From the NCBI RefSeq assembly GCF_965363235.1, contig NC_134845.1, positions 10,850,101-10,914,100 on the forward strand: a stretch of 64,000 bases of DNA, given 5' to 3'. The position numbers were made by a program, and so were the translations under genes. The notes beneath the pieces were generated by a model. It was not told the origin of the DNA, did not search any database, and saw nothing but the letters and a program-made list of their open reading frames with translations. Numbering within the stretch: position 1 is the stretch's first letter; each line of letters begins with the position of its first letter. This document shows positions 43,027 to 54,888 of this stretch, piece by piece. Source of the stretch: Mytilus galloprovincialis. Its lineage: Eukaryota > Mollusca > Bivalvia > Mytilida > Mytilidae.

Positions 43027-45750
43027 GTGAAGGAAAACCTGCATCCATTTCACCTAGATAATGTGAATGCGAGCGATACTCGGAAATTCGATGAAACTCT
43101 TCTCGACCATGGACTGTTACAACATGTCCAAAGACCAACACACAATAAGGGTCACACACATGATGTCGTTATAACAAGAGACAACAGCATACTTGTGCAA
43201 ACATCTCCATCCATTAAGGACCCATGTCTATTCGATCAGAATGGTAATCTTTCTGGTGATCACTTTGCTTTGTTTACATCATTGAAGATCTCAAAGCCCC
43301 TGAAACAACGACATACCGTGTCTTATCGCAAATTCAGTGACATCAAAACAACTGACTTCATACAAGATTTGAACACCACTAAAATAGTTCAAAATCGTGA
43401 AAGGTCGGTTGAAAATATAGTAAACCTGTATAACACTGAGCTTAGTTCAATCATCGATAGGCATGCACCATTAAAATCGAGGAACATCATAATGCGTCCT
43501 AACACTGAGTGGTATACAGACGAACTTAGCTTAGCTAAGAGAGACCGTCAAAAAGCAAAACGACGAATGCGGAAATCAAATTTGACAGTTCATCGTCAAA
43601 TATTTCAAGATACCTGCCTGAAAGCAAGCAAGCTTCTCCTTAAATCCAAGAAGGACTATTTTTGAACAAAAATATCCGAGATTGAACATGATCAAAAGCA
43701 ATTGCATCGTTTGACAAATGACTTAATGGGAAATAGGCGAGAAATCATACTACCTTCGCATAATGATGAAAACGTTCTGGCTGAAAAAAATTGTGAATTT
43801 TTTGTTGGAAAAATAAGTGCCATTCGTGACAACCTCTTGGCTAAGAATGATGCATCAAGTTACAACCGTGATACAATGAGAGCTGATATAAAATTCGAAG
43901 GTGAACCATTAAGATCGTTATCGCCAGTTTCAAATGACGAACTTCGTAAAATTATCTTGACTGCTCCAACAAAGTCTTGCGAACTTGATCCGTTACCAAC
44001 AAAACTTCTTAAGCCTTGTGTGGATCATTTGTTGCCGTCAATCACAGATATAGTCAACAGGTCGCTATCAGAACAATGTGTACCACTGTCGTTCAAACAA
44101 GCTGTTGTGAGACCATTACTTAAGAAACCAAGTCTAGATAAAGAGGTGCTCAAAAACTATCAACCAGTCTCCAACTTACCTTTCATTTCAAAGACACCGA
44201 AAAAGGTTGTCGACATTCGACTGGAAAATCACATGAGTTCCCATTCTCTACATGATAGTGTTCAGTCAGCCTACCGTACATGTCATTCCACGGAAACTGC
44301 TCTCTTACGTGTTCATCACGATATTGCCTATGCATTAGATAATAACTGTTGAGCCGTTTTGCTCATGCTCGATTTATCGGTCGCTTTTGATACCATCGAC
44401 CATCAGATTCTTTTTGATCGTTTGGAATATTCTTTTTACGTTACCGGAGATGCTTTGCTATGGTTACAATCGTATCTTATGAACAGGACTCAACGTGTTG
44501 CTATAGGATCAGTACAATCTGACGATATCAAACTCGATTTTGGTGTACCGCAGGGCTCGGTCTTAGGGCCGAACTATATTGTATTTTTGCAAAACCGGTA
44601 GGCGAAATTTGTAGACGCCACGGAATGTCATACCATTCGTACGCAGACGATACTCAGGTTTATCAAATCATAAGACCGACAGGAGACTGATGCGATCTGT
44701 CGAAACGCCTTGAAAAATCTGATACTGGTGATTGGATAAGTGCCAACATGCTGAAACTTAATGAAGACAAGACAGAATTAATAATCTTTGCACCAAAACA
44801 TCAATTGAAGCATCTGTCAGATTTTCGTCTGACATTTGATGGAACAGTGTTCAGCGACGTTTCTTGTGTGAAAAATCTGGGAATTTACTTTGATAAAACC
44901 ATCAGTATGGAACATCAAGCCAGTGCGATCACCAAGGCTTGTTTTTACCAAATTCGGAATACTGGTCGAATTCGATCTTTAATTTCAGTTGAAACCTGTA
45001 AAACACTAGTGTGCTCCCTAGTTACATCAAGGCTGGACTATGGCAATGCATTGTTGTACGGTACTAACACCAACATTATCAGTAAATTGCAGCGGGTCCA
45101 AAACACAGCAGCAAGTTTGATAACACGAAAAAGGAAATTTGACTCAATTACGCCTGTTTTAATATCGTTACACTAGCTACCCATACATTATCGTTGCCAA
45201 TATAAACTTCTTTTATATGTGTACAAAGCACAGCATGGCAAAGCTCTTAGTTACCTTCAAAATTTAATTACGCCATTCAAGCCAAGTAGATCCCTCAAGT
45301 CGGACAATAGTATGCTCCTACATCCTCCAAATGACGTTCGAACGAAAAGCTAAGGCGAGAGGCGTTTTGACAAGGCTGCACCTACACTCTGGAACAATTT
45401 GCCATCGTCTTTACGGAGTGTTAATTCTTTAGATGTTTTTAAAAAGCAACTCAAGACTCATTTATTTCGGACTGCTTTTAAGGATTTCTTGTAGATTTTA
45501 TATATAATTTTAATTGACTGCATTAGTTTTAGACAGTTTTGTATATATTTAAGGGTACATGCATTTTTCGTTTCTTTTAATTTTTTTCATAAATTTTTAT
45601 ATGCTTGTTTGCTTCTTTTAAAATAGTGCTTTGTAATCTTTGTTTTATGTATTTTTTGTATTTTATATATTTTTAAATGTGAAGCGCTTAGAGTAATTTT
45701 TGTTATTATATAATGCGCTCTATAAATATTGTATTTATTATTATTATTAT
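43027..45750 (+). mobile_element. LINE retrotransposon, CR1/Jockey-type, 5'-truncated and mutated
   Basis: The copy begins inside the endonuclease domain (FHLDNVNASDTRKFDETLLD ... THNKGHTHDVVITR). It continues through a basic linker (RPNTEWYTDELSLAKRDRQK) into reverse transcriptase: [56 protein letters not shown] (motif A), FGVPQGSVLGP (motif B), SYADDTQVYQ (motif C), NEDKTELIIF, then DVFKKQLKTHLFRTAFKDFL at the end of the frame (45,494). The tail ends in an ATT run near 45,735-45,750, typical for the clade. Breaks are plain: in-frame TGA at 43,663 and 44,350, a frameshift between 44,580 and 44,631, and stops at 44,688, 45,174 and about 45,351. It is a dead copy of moderate age. Confidence 0.88.
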
Positions 45751-46678
45751 TTATTTCAGGGCTCCTTAGATCATTTCCAATTTTGGGTGAGATTTGTATT
45801 GCTCAGGCGTTTGTTTCATTTGTTGTGTCTTTTTTTTATACTTTCCGTCGATTTTCGGTTTTTCCGTAGCTTTGTCAGATTTCAGTCGACTTAGGATTTT
45901 GATTATCACATTATACGATTTCTGTAGAGGATATATTGACGTTGAGTAAAAAAGGTATTGAAATACCGAACAATGAATACAAAATGCCATGTTTTGATTA
46001 TACTTTTCACAAAATAAATCCTTTCTCGCATGTAGAAATCTAGTCCCCCCCTGGTTTGGGAAGATTGTGTGTTGCTTTTTTGTTTGATTAACTCTTCAAC
46101 CTTTTCATTTTTTGCCTTGCACATCCAGTGGAGACGTAAATCGCCGAAATACTTGTACACAATTAAGATCTGAACGTATTTCCCGAAATTTAAATAAAAC
46201 GAAAACCCAGAATGGATTCGATTGCCTTGTTAATGTTAATGTTAAAAAACAACAACAGAGGATCCTATCCTACTCTTTTAATTACAAATACAATACGGAA
46301 AACAGATAAAGCCCTCGTGGATTAACCCTTACTCGGGTTGACAATTTTTGATAATCAACTCCTCAGCGGGCCATAATTGGATAAGGCAATTCAATTATAC
46401 AAACAGAACCTGAGGGAAACTCGTGAACTAGCAGAGGAAGGAGAGTAGATGCAACGACAATATCAGCATAGCACACATTTGACCATCGAATTATAGAGAC
46501 TAGCGGAAATTTCATCAAATAGTAAGATTTAACCTCTTAACATTGTATATGAACATACCAACATTTTCTGTTCGGGGAACCCTGTTGCCTTGTTGGTTCT
46601 TCTTTCGACACTACATACTTGAGTTCTACGTTCGTTATTTTCTTTTCCATTGAGACACGGTGAAGATATTCCCAAGGC
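45751..46678. other. Spacer with no gene recognised
   Basis: Short overlapping frames near 45,766-46,310 have no motif. Near 46,308-46,370 CCCTCGTGGATTAACCC / TACTCGGGTTGAC and CCTCAGCGGGCC form partly self-complementary words, but no clear structure or repeat partner was found. Confidence 0.4.
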
Positions 46679-47996
46679 CACACCAAATTAATTAGTAGTT
46701 CTTTGGAAAACCCGCACCTAAATTGCCGAAATTAAAATAAAAAAATAAAAATAAATTTCCCGCACCTCACCTGCCAAAACCAAAAAATAAAAATAAAAAT
46801 AAAATTCCCGCACGTCGAAAATAAATCCGCATTCCGGTATTAAAAAAAAATCTTTATCAATTAAGCGTTTGAAAATATGCAGTGTTTGTCATTTGTCAAG
46901 CATATTTTTGATTCTGATCAAAAAAGTTGCAATGATGGAAAACGTGCTGATTGTTTCTGTGGTGAAACTTTCAGACAAAAATAACAACAAGGCCTTTTGT
47001 TGGCCCTGTAAATACCTCTACTGATATTTCATTGATACATTTCTTTTGATATGAAAAGATAGACACCAAAACAGTTGTTGAAGGCCTTGTGCCGTTGTGG
47101 AGACCTCTGCATTTGTTATTTTTCCTGGTGGATGTTGTGCAGTTCTCAAACTTTAAAATACCCCATATTGTTCCATTTTTATATGTACCTTTTTATAATA
47201 ATACAAGGTACTGACAAAATGATAAAATTTGATATTTTATACCATTTTTAAAGATGGGTGAAATTGAAAGTTAACTTGTTTAACACAGGATGTTTTGTAA
47301 ATGAAAAAAAAATGCATTTCTATTGCAAGATTATAGACTCCATGATGCATCTGGTTGAAATCTTAGTTATAACATAGGCTTATAAATGTAGGTTATGTAG
47401 GTATTTCCATGTTGGTATGTTTTGGTGTAATTTATTTTCTGATATTTAATTGTAAAGTAGCACTAGCTAGAACCCCCAGTTTCCACTGTGCTTGGATTGA
47501 CTGGTTAGTGATCCATATGCCTAAACACAAAACACACACCATGCAGTTATGTTACAAGAAGCTAGCTAGCATACTACAGAGGGTGTCTAAGGACCAGAAG
47601 GTGCATATACTACAGATGAAAGCAGTGCATATTAAAAGCAGATAGCCATATAAAGTTCATGCATAAAAAATATGTTCAAAAGTGTATATTTGTGCAGTGT
47701 TAATTATACAAACAACAAAACAAAATGAAAAAGAATGCAGAAAGTTGAAATACATATAAAAAGGGAGATAATTTAAGTATATCAAATTATGTCCCCTTTC
47801 AATTAAGTGAGTTGAAAATTCAGTTGCTTCTTTTAGGTAAAAGATATAAAAATTGAGAGAAAAAAAATATCGCTCGCTCCATATTTCTTCAAAATTTGAG
47901 GCGAAGAATTTAAAAATATAAATTTAAATTTCGCTCGCTCGCCCCATTTTTTTTTTGGTAAAATCTCAAAGAACTATTAATTAATTTGGTGTGGCC
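46679..47996. mobile_element. TIR element of about 1.3 kb abutting the end of channel pseudogene B
   Basis: The left end GGCCACACCAAATTAATTAG (to about 46,708) is inverted at the right as TTAATTAATTTGGTGTGGCC (to 47,996), a 30-bp terminal repeat with one visible change. The flanks CAA on both sides may be a 3-bp target duplication. Near the left end are AAAAATAAAAAT runs with CCCGCAC words; near the right end are GCTCGCTCG words. A 78-codon frame at 47,409-47,645 has no motif. No transposase is seen. The right end lies 25 bp downstream of the candidate exon end of the pseudogene. Confidence 0.75.
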
Positions 47997-49076
47997 CAAA
48001 GAACAAATAGTTTTTTTCACGCAAGGTGGTTGTGTACTGATCGTTATTCATATTGTCCTTCTCATTCTCACAGTTGCATATGGAACACAATCTTTCACAA
48101 ATACCACATTTGCGATACAAAATTGCAGTTATAATGACATTTAGTATGAGAATGAGACCACGGATACCTAATAACCACCACAGTAACCTTCCAAAGTAAA
48201 AACTCTTGTCAGAACTACTTGGTAAAGATTCGTTAAATAACTTAACCATCGCTGTAAAACCCAATAAAATAAATGTTGATAACGCTACTTTAGCTCCGCT
48301 TTTCACCGGTAGGCAAAATGTTGCAGTATTGATCAAGGTAATAGCAGCTGTTGGAATCAAGTATTTTAATACGTAATAGGTTTGTCTGCGATCCATTTCA
48401 ATGTGTAATACCACTCCAGAGAAATTTCTACTATTAAAATTGTGTACTGTGGTATAATTCCTTATATTGTCCGGTTTAGATATATGCCACTCACAAATTG
48501 ATTTAAAAAGATTCAGAAAATTATCTGGCAATCGAATACTTAACATCTGTCCATTGTTATCCAGATTTTGGGCTGTAAAATTTATTGTGCAGGTTTTGGT
48601 TTCGAACGGATACATAGTTGCAATACGTTTTTACTTCAATATCATAATGTCGTGCCACTAGTCCATTACTGAACATATTAACACGGTTATCACCATTTTC
48701 CCAAATAAAAGATGTGTCTGCATAATTTGTCAAAAACACATCAGGATTCCATATCATTGATATTGGAGCTGATATTTTATTTGTTTCTCCATACGAACTT
48801 TTATTCCAAGTCAGAAATTCATCTGTCCATGACATCTTCATACTAAGCGAAGTTGTTAAAATTTGTTCCTTAATGTCTAATGAATGAATTGTGTATAGCG
48901 CAATTTCAATTTCTACCTTTATTTTTTCGCTTTTATTTACAGTTGGCTTTCTAATATATTTGTTATAATCTCTGTTGTCCAGCATGTCCTCTCAACAAAA
49001 GGGTTTCAAAGTTTACACTATAGACACTAAACACGATATAACTTGAACAGACAAATTGTAAAAGAATTAAATTCAT
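47997..49076 (-). pseudogene. Cys-loop channel gene B, nicotinic-type pseudogene (main exon)
   Basis: It aligns along its length with gene A: DYNKYIRKPTVNKSEKIKVE, MSWTDEFLTWNKSSYGE, WNPDVFLTNYAD, then MYPFETKTCTINFTAQNLD (second half of the Cys-loop), M1 (YYVLKYLIPTAAITLIN), M2 (KSGAKVALSTFILLGFTAM) and M3 (FGRLLWWLLGIRGL). A start codon at 49,076 opens a leader (MNLILLQFVCSSYIVFSVYS), but a one-base shift near 48,992 separates it from the body. About ten bases are missing near 48,610, removing part of the Cys-loop and shifting the frame. Both breaks fall in essential parts, so it cannot make a working subunit. A candidate phase-1 donor (C|GTGAAA at 48,020) fits the M4 exon at 29,456-29,610. 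It shares the Ala at -1' of M2 with gene A. Confidence 0.82.
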
Positions 49077-49289
49077 TTTAGCTCATTTGATAATTATTTA
49101 AAATTCACTAACCTTTTACGAAATAAAGGCATGAATAGTATATGGCTGTTCAAAAATCATAATTCGAGTAAGCTAAAACAGATACGGGTAACAAACTAAA
49201 ACTGAGGGAAACGCATCAACTTTAAGAGGAAAACAACAGAATAACAGAACACAGAAATCAATAATTTGAAAAACTTCGTACAGATTTAA

Positions 49290-49680
49290 GGATGTTTGCT
49301 TGTCATGTTTTGGAATTTTTGTCAGATTTTCGAACTCCTCTGGTTTTATCCATGTAAATGACTTAACAAAATTTTGCCCATGAACCCCCATTTTTCTTTT
49401 TATAAATCTTTTACATGTATAATTATAAGCCATTTGTTAAAGTCTTATAAAATCTTATTTATTTTTTAATAGATTTTCAGAACTTTAACTGGTCAATGAT
49501 AAAGTTATGAAAAATCAAGAGAAAACATTTTCCCGCCAAAATTTCAATGGCTAATATCTCGAAAATAAGCACATTGACCCCCATATTTTTTTTGCTTTTT
49601 TGATTCCTCAATTAACACCCTATCAATATATACTAGTTTTATGAAAAGTTATTTATTTTGAAACTGAGCAGCAAACATCC
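49290..49680. mobile_element. MITE with GGATGTTTGCT ends and TTAA target-site duplication
   Basis: TTAA|GGATGTTTGCT on the left and AGCAAACATCC|TTAA on the right bound 391 bp without coding potential. Exact TTAA duplication points to a piggyBac- or Kolobok-type transposase supplied in trans. It lies 210 bp upstream of channel pseudogene B. Confidence 0.82.
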
Positions 49681-49684
49681 TTAA

Positions 49685-50379
49685 AAGCGTTTTATGTATA
49701 CAATTTTTAAACCGTTTTAATCACCGTGTTTAATTTAACAAATACTGTCATACATTGAATAATGGTATATTTTGATAAATTGTTCAATAGTATATAATCA
49801 TTGATATAATAAATGACAAGTTTCTGAAAGATTGTGTTGAATACTATTATGACAGACTGTTTGTTTGGAAACAAATTGATTTATAAAAAATAAGATCCTT
49901 TGAAATTTTTTAATTCACGTAGAAAATATCAACAAACTAAACCTTCCTATAGTAATTACTTAATAGATTACCTAATAGGAATCATGTAGATTTAAGTTTA
50001 GGAATATGTTTCTCGAATTCAATTATTTCAGAAATAATTAACAAATATTTTTTTTCGAGACTCGATAAAAATTAAGTATACTACACGGAATTATTTCACT
50101 TTCTATTTCATTTTTTATTGAATTCATTTTGCTATTAAATGACGAGCAGTATCTTTTGGCGACGAGGCGTGAAAAACAGCTACTATGATTATATATGACA
50201 TAATCCAGTAGTTCATACCTTATACATATAATTCATATTTAACTCTTTTCCCAGTTTATACTTTTTAATGAAATGTAGGGTTCAGTGTCAATTGCAATTA
50301 TAGTTTACTTAGCGCAGTGTAATTATTGCAATCATTTGGCACTTTTCGTGTGTACGGAATGAAGTGTTATTCAATATTC
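49685..50379. other. AT-rich spacer with no gene recognised
   Basis: No motif, repeat partner or RNA gene was seen. Confidence 0.4.
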
Positions 50380-51690
50380 AACACTGATAAAATTGAGAAT
50401 GGAAATGGGGAATGTGCCAAAGATACAACAACCCGACCATTGAAAAAAACAACAGCAGAAGGTCACCAACAGGTCTTCAATGTAGCGAGAAATTCACGCA
50501 CCCGGAGGCGTCCTTCAACTGGCCCCTAAACAAATATATACTAGTTCAGTGATAATGAACGCCATACTAATTTCCAAATTGTACACAAGAAACTAAAATT
50601 AAAATAATACAAGACTAACAAAGGCCAGAGGCTCCTGACTTGGGACAGGCGCAAAAATGCGGCGGGGTTAAACATGTTTGTGAGATCTCAACCCTCCCCC
50701 TATACCTCTAGCCAATGTAGAAAAGTAAACGCATAACAATACGCACATTAAAATTCAGTTCAAGAGAAGTCCGAGTCTGATGTCAGAAGATGTAACCAAA
50801 GAAAATAAACAAAATGACAATAATATATAAATAACAACAGACTACTAGCAGTTAACTGACATGCCAGCTCCAGACTTCAATTAAACTGACTGAAAGATTA
50901 TGATTTCATCATATGAACATCAGGCACAATCCTTCCCGTTAGGGGTTTAGTATCATACCATCATAACATATATGAGAAGAAGATAACCCGTGTCATGCCA
51001 ACAACTGGTTTTTGAATTAATGTGTTTAGTTCCGATGCAAAGACTCTATAAGTGAATCAATATTAACACCAAAATACTGTGGATTCATTATTATTCGTTG
51101 GATACCAATTTTAGTGGGTTTCGTGGGTACAGGTAAACAACGAATTCAAATGTTCAACGAACAACATATTTTCAAAAGGCTTTGTATACAGAGATTGGCT
51201 AAACCACGAAATCATATATCCACGAACATGTAAGTTTTTAGCAATCCACGAAAATTGATATCCACGAAAAGAAATGAATCCACAGTATGCAATCTTTAAT
51301 GACCTGACAACAGTATCGTAACTATATACCTTCTTAATAAGTCTATTCAAAGGTTTTGTTAGTTTTCGAGGTGAATACTGACACCTTTGTGCTTTATAAA
51401 GAATATTTCCATAAAAAATTGGATGTGAAATACCTGAACGTATAAGAAGTCTGCATGTTGAGCTATATTTACGAATGATGTCCTTATACCGATGATAAAA
51501 TTTAGTAAATGTTTTGACTAGTTTGTGATATCGGAAACCCTGGTGTAATAATTTTTCATTAATACATAAATTTCTCTCGTTAAAATCTAAAACATTGTTA
51601 CATACACGAGCGAATCGTACAAGTTGAGATATATAAACACCGTAAGATGGTGACAAGGGAACGTCACCATCTAAAAATACATTTTTTTCT
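50380..51690 (-). mobile_element. Penelope-like element (type 1), 5'-truncated copy hosting a MITE
   Basis: In minus sense it holds FLDGDVPLSPSYGVYISQLV, RFARVCNNVLDFNERNLCI, LLHQGFRYHKLVKTFTKFYH and YSYDTVVRSLKIAY, then a long non-coding tail with CTGACATGCCAGCTCCAGAC-type sequence shared with 30,841-31,220. It ends distally with GGAAATGGGGAATGTGCCAA near 50,400. The reverse-transcriptase catalytic part is missing. A 209-bp MITE interrupts it at 51,077-51,285. Confidence 0.78.
51077..51285. mobile_element. MITE with CTGTGGATTCATT ends nested in the PLE, TA target duplication
   Basis: The left end CTGTGGATTCATTATTATTC is matched, inverted, by the right end GAAATGAATCCACAG. The inverted ends are about 42 bp long with several changes. 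TA lies at 51,075-51,076 and again at 51,286-51,287. The undisrupted PLE at 31,260 reads CAAAATATGCAATC, so the empty site is known and the TA duplication is proven by comparison. TA duplication is typical of Tc1/mariner-type transposition. Confidence 0.88.
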
Positions 51691-51784
51691 TCATATAGGT
51701 AAGTTTTCAAGAATCTTCAAAATCATGACCAAATGTGTACAATGATTATTCATCTCGTGTTCATTAAGTTGTAAACATGCATTA

Positions 51785-52227
51785 AGGAGGAACGCCGGTA
51801 CAAAAATTTCAGCAAAACATTAAATATTTGTTTTTTTCATTACAAATTTTATTTATTACACTATTAGTTATTACTTTATGATATGGTACAAAAATCAACC
51901 AAAAACATCAATTCGGGTTGGCCCCAGATGACTTTTAAAATGTTTATATCATTGAAAAAGCTCCAAATTATCTCTCTTTGGTGCAAAAATGCCATTTTTT
52001 GGCATGAGAATCGATGGTTTTAAATAAGCTGTACATAAACTAAATAATTGTAAAATTTAAGCGATTTCTGCTTCTTTTGGAGGCAGATTGTGAGCTTAAA
52101 TGAACGGTGACCCCATTTTTTTATGTAGTTTTCTATTAAGTATATGATAAAGTGCATTTGTAAAAAAAATATAGCGAAATCCTATATTAAAAAGGAAAAA
52201 GATTTATACCCGCGAGCCCCTTTAAAC
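51785..52227. mobile_element. Probable TTAA-flanked dispersed repeat
   Basis: Left TTAAGGAGGAACGCCGGTAC and, on the minus strand from the right, TTTAAAGGGGCTCGCGGGTA are imperfect inverted ends about 440 bp apart. I remember the right part (GGGGCTCGCGGGTATAAATC in minus sense) as a frequent mussel repeat. Boundaries are approximate. Confidence 0.5.
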
Positions 52228-52627
52228 GATGCAAAAAAGATTCAAATTAAATTAATGTTAATACATGTGTTTAATTTCCAGCTAAATGGATAATTTAAAA
52301 CAAAATTACCAGGAAACATGCAATTTCTGAAATGAAAATATTCTATGCGTTATTATAAAGAACCAAACATGAATAACGTAGTACGTACTAGTGTGGTAGA
52401 CTGTATTTTATAGGTTTTACAGTAATTGTGTATATTTTTATATTTAGTTTATTGTGTTGAATTTTGTATATTATATGACTTACATTGATTAATTAAAGGT
52501 ATAGTATATCAATTACAGATTGTAATTTGTTGACTAGTCTATATATATATGCTTTGTTAATTTTATTTACGTATTTGACAGTTGGACTTATTGACATATG
52601 ACGTTTTCTACTGGTTTGGGTAAACAG

Positions 52628-52745
52628 TTATCAAAGGTACCAGGATTATAATTTAGTACGCCAGACGCGCGTTTCGTCTACATAAGACTCATCAGTGACG
52701 CTCATATCAAAATATTTATAACGCCAAGCAAGTACGAAGTTGACT
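52628..52745 (-). repeat. Repeat family R1, partial copy
   Basis: GTTATCAAAGGTACCAGGAT, CAGACGCGCGTTTCGTCTAC and GACTCATCAGTGACGCTCAT match the minus-sense R1 core. The copy breaks off after AAGTACGAAGTTGA. Confidence 0.78.
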
Positions 52746-54888
52746 TTGGTTTGACTGTAGTTTGCTTCAAAGGTTTTCAATTTATGCCTCAGTGGACCGC
52801 ACACTTTCTTTATTTCTATTGGTTATTATATTTTGGCGCTATATTTCTTTTGTTCTTTTATGCTGGTCATCACTTTCTATATATTGATGGACATATTGAT
52901 ATGTGCTTGATGTAATTCTAAGTTTGAACTTATATTCTTTCTTAGTTTTCTATATTTTGTATTCAGGTCAGTTATATTTCTCTATTACTAATTATATGTT
53001 AATAGTCCAGATATTCATTATTTTACCTAGAATGACTGTTCAGAATGAAAAGGCCGATGTGTAAATGTTGAATGCGAGATGAATGCTTTAAAACGATATA
53101 AAATAGGTAAAGTACAGTAAAGTAATATTTGTTTGATTAAATTGTTTAAGAGACGTTATTTTCATATTTTCATAAATAAAGTACTTTTAACTAATTTGGT
53201 TAATTATTAATCTAATACACATTGTATGAGAATTCGAGTGTTCCGGAATGAATGTGTTAAATACTTTTAAAGGTAAATAACAGTTACGTGTATTGATTGA
53301 TTATTTTAGCTAAGAGTACAAATCGTAAACAGGTGGTTTATTACAGTAAAACATGGATAAAAATTTGTTTATTTGTTATTCCGGTATATTTTAAGTAATC
53401 CTGGGAAGATGTGAATATTTCCAATAGATAAATCAGGAGTCCTTTGCACCTCATGCGAGGTAAGCTAAGTGTTATTTTTGTAATGTTCGTATTTTTGTTT
53501 GTTGCTATTTTATGCTTACGGCATTCATACAGCATGCAGCTATTGCTTTTAGTTTTGTTAATTTGCTTATGTTAATGTTTGTGTTAACCGCTTTAGTTAT
53601 TTTTCGTATATTAGACTTGTTTATTTAATACGAGTCGTTAAGTGCATATGTACTAGACTTTGTCAGTTGCGCTCAACAACATTAGCATTTTGTTGTAAAT
53701 ACATGCAGTTTTATTTATATTTCTAATAGTTAAACATTTGTTTATCATAATACACGGATAGAAACCTATGTACCAGATTATTTATTTGATGAACGGTCAG
53801 AATCTTACTATTGTATTTATTTTGTAGGGTATTTTATATATATTTTTTATTATCCTGAAGTTAGTCCAGAAATAAAAGGAACCACCTTTAACAAAGGTAT
53901 TGTGTTTTAATAATCATTAGAAAGTGCTACTACACAAGTTTGATTGGACAATGCTATATTTTGTCAACACGAAAACGAAAAGAACGGAAAGCTAAGCGTC
54001 CTTTTTAAGAATCCTTCAGGTCATGATCAGGTAGGAAATTTTGTTATATTCTATTTCATCAGTTGTGTTCACTATATGTCACTATATCAACTCAATAGTC
54101 AGTATTTCGTTTGCGCAATTTAATCTTTAGATTAAGTAACTGTAAAGAAATAATCAACATTATTTAAATATTCAGTACTTCGTCAACAAACTTTTCGTAC
54201 TTTATATATCAAATTAGGAAATTTTAAAGAACTTAAGGTTCCTATTCTGCAATGCATAGTTGATCTTAGACGAATTTGGCCATTTCAGGTCTCTTTCGGT
54301 CATATAGCTATTCAAGTGTTTTGGTCCTATACATCCTTTGCCTTTAAGTGTTTTGACAAAGGTCATTCTAGAAAAAAAAATCGCTCCAGACGTATGAAAT
54401 CGTCTAAGATTTAGTTTCATTAATCCTGCTCAATTCCTCTGTATTTCTACAAGTATTTATTAATTTTGCAATATTTTCCTGATTATAATAGGGAAATAAG
54501 ACTTCTGCGAAAACCATGTGAAGTTTTGTACTGTTAATATGCAACTGTTCAATTCATTTCCAAATTTTCAGACGAATAAGCTTTTCACTAAGACGTGAGG
54601 AAAACAAACGGACAAGCTACCAATTAAATCATTTTGTTTATATTACATGTATTTATTCCATTTAAACCACGTAGAAAACGAAAGATTGGGTAGACCTACT
54701 CACAACGAAAAAGAGGTTTGTTCAACTACTAAACTGTCTATTTAATTACTAGTTCATTTGGTACAAAAACCTGATTTAAAAAGTCAGAATACGAATATAT
54801 ATGTTTAAACTCTTAGGTCATATTTTAGTAACATCATACAAAAGAACTATTGACCTATAATGGTTTACTTTTATAAATTGTTATTTGG
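52746..54888. other. AT-rich spacer with no gene recognised
   Basis: No coding frame has a motif. The short minus frames at 53,341-53,535 and 54,214-54,420 have no neighbours or signatures to support them. Confidence 0.4.

Noticed and set aside
43027-43665. Host gene for a 212-residue protein
   Set aside because: The motifs (endonuclease end, WYTDELSLAKRDRQK linker) and the following reverse transcriptase show it is part of a LINE.
47409-47645. Transposase fragment inside the 46,679-47,996 element
   Set aside because: The 78-codon frame has no DDE-type or zinc-finger motif, and no neighbouring frame supports it.
51111-51290. C-terminal extension of the PLE protein after LKIAY
   Set aside because: That part of the frame is translated from the 209-bp MITE and is not element protein.
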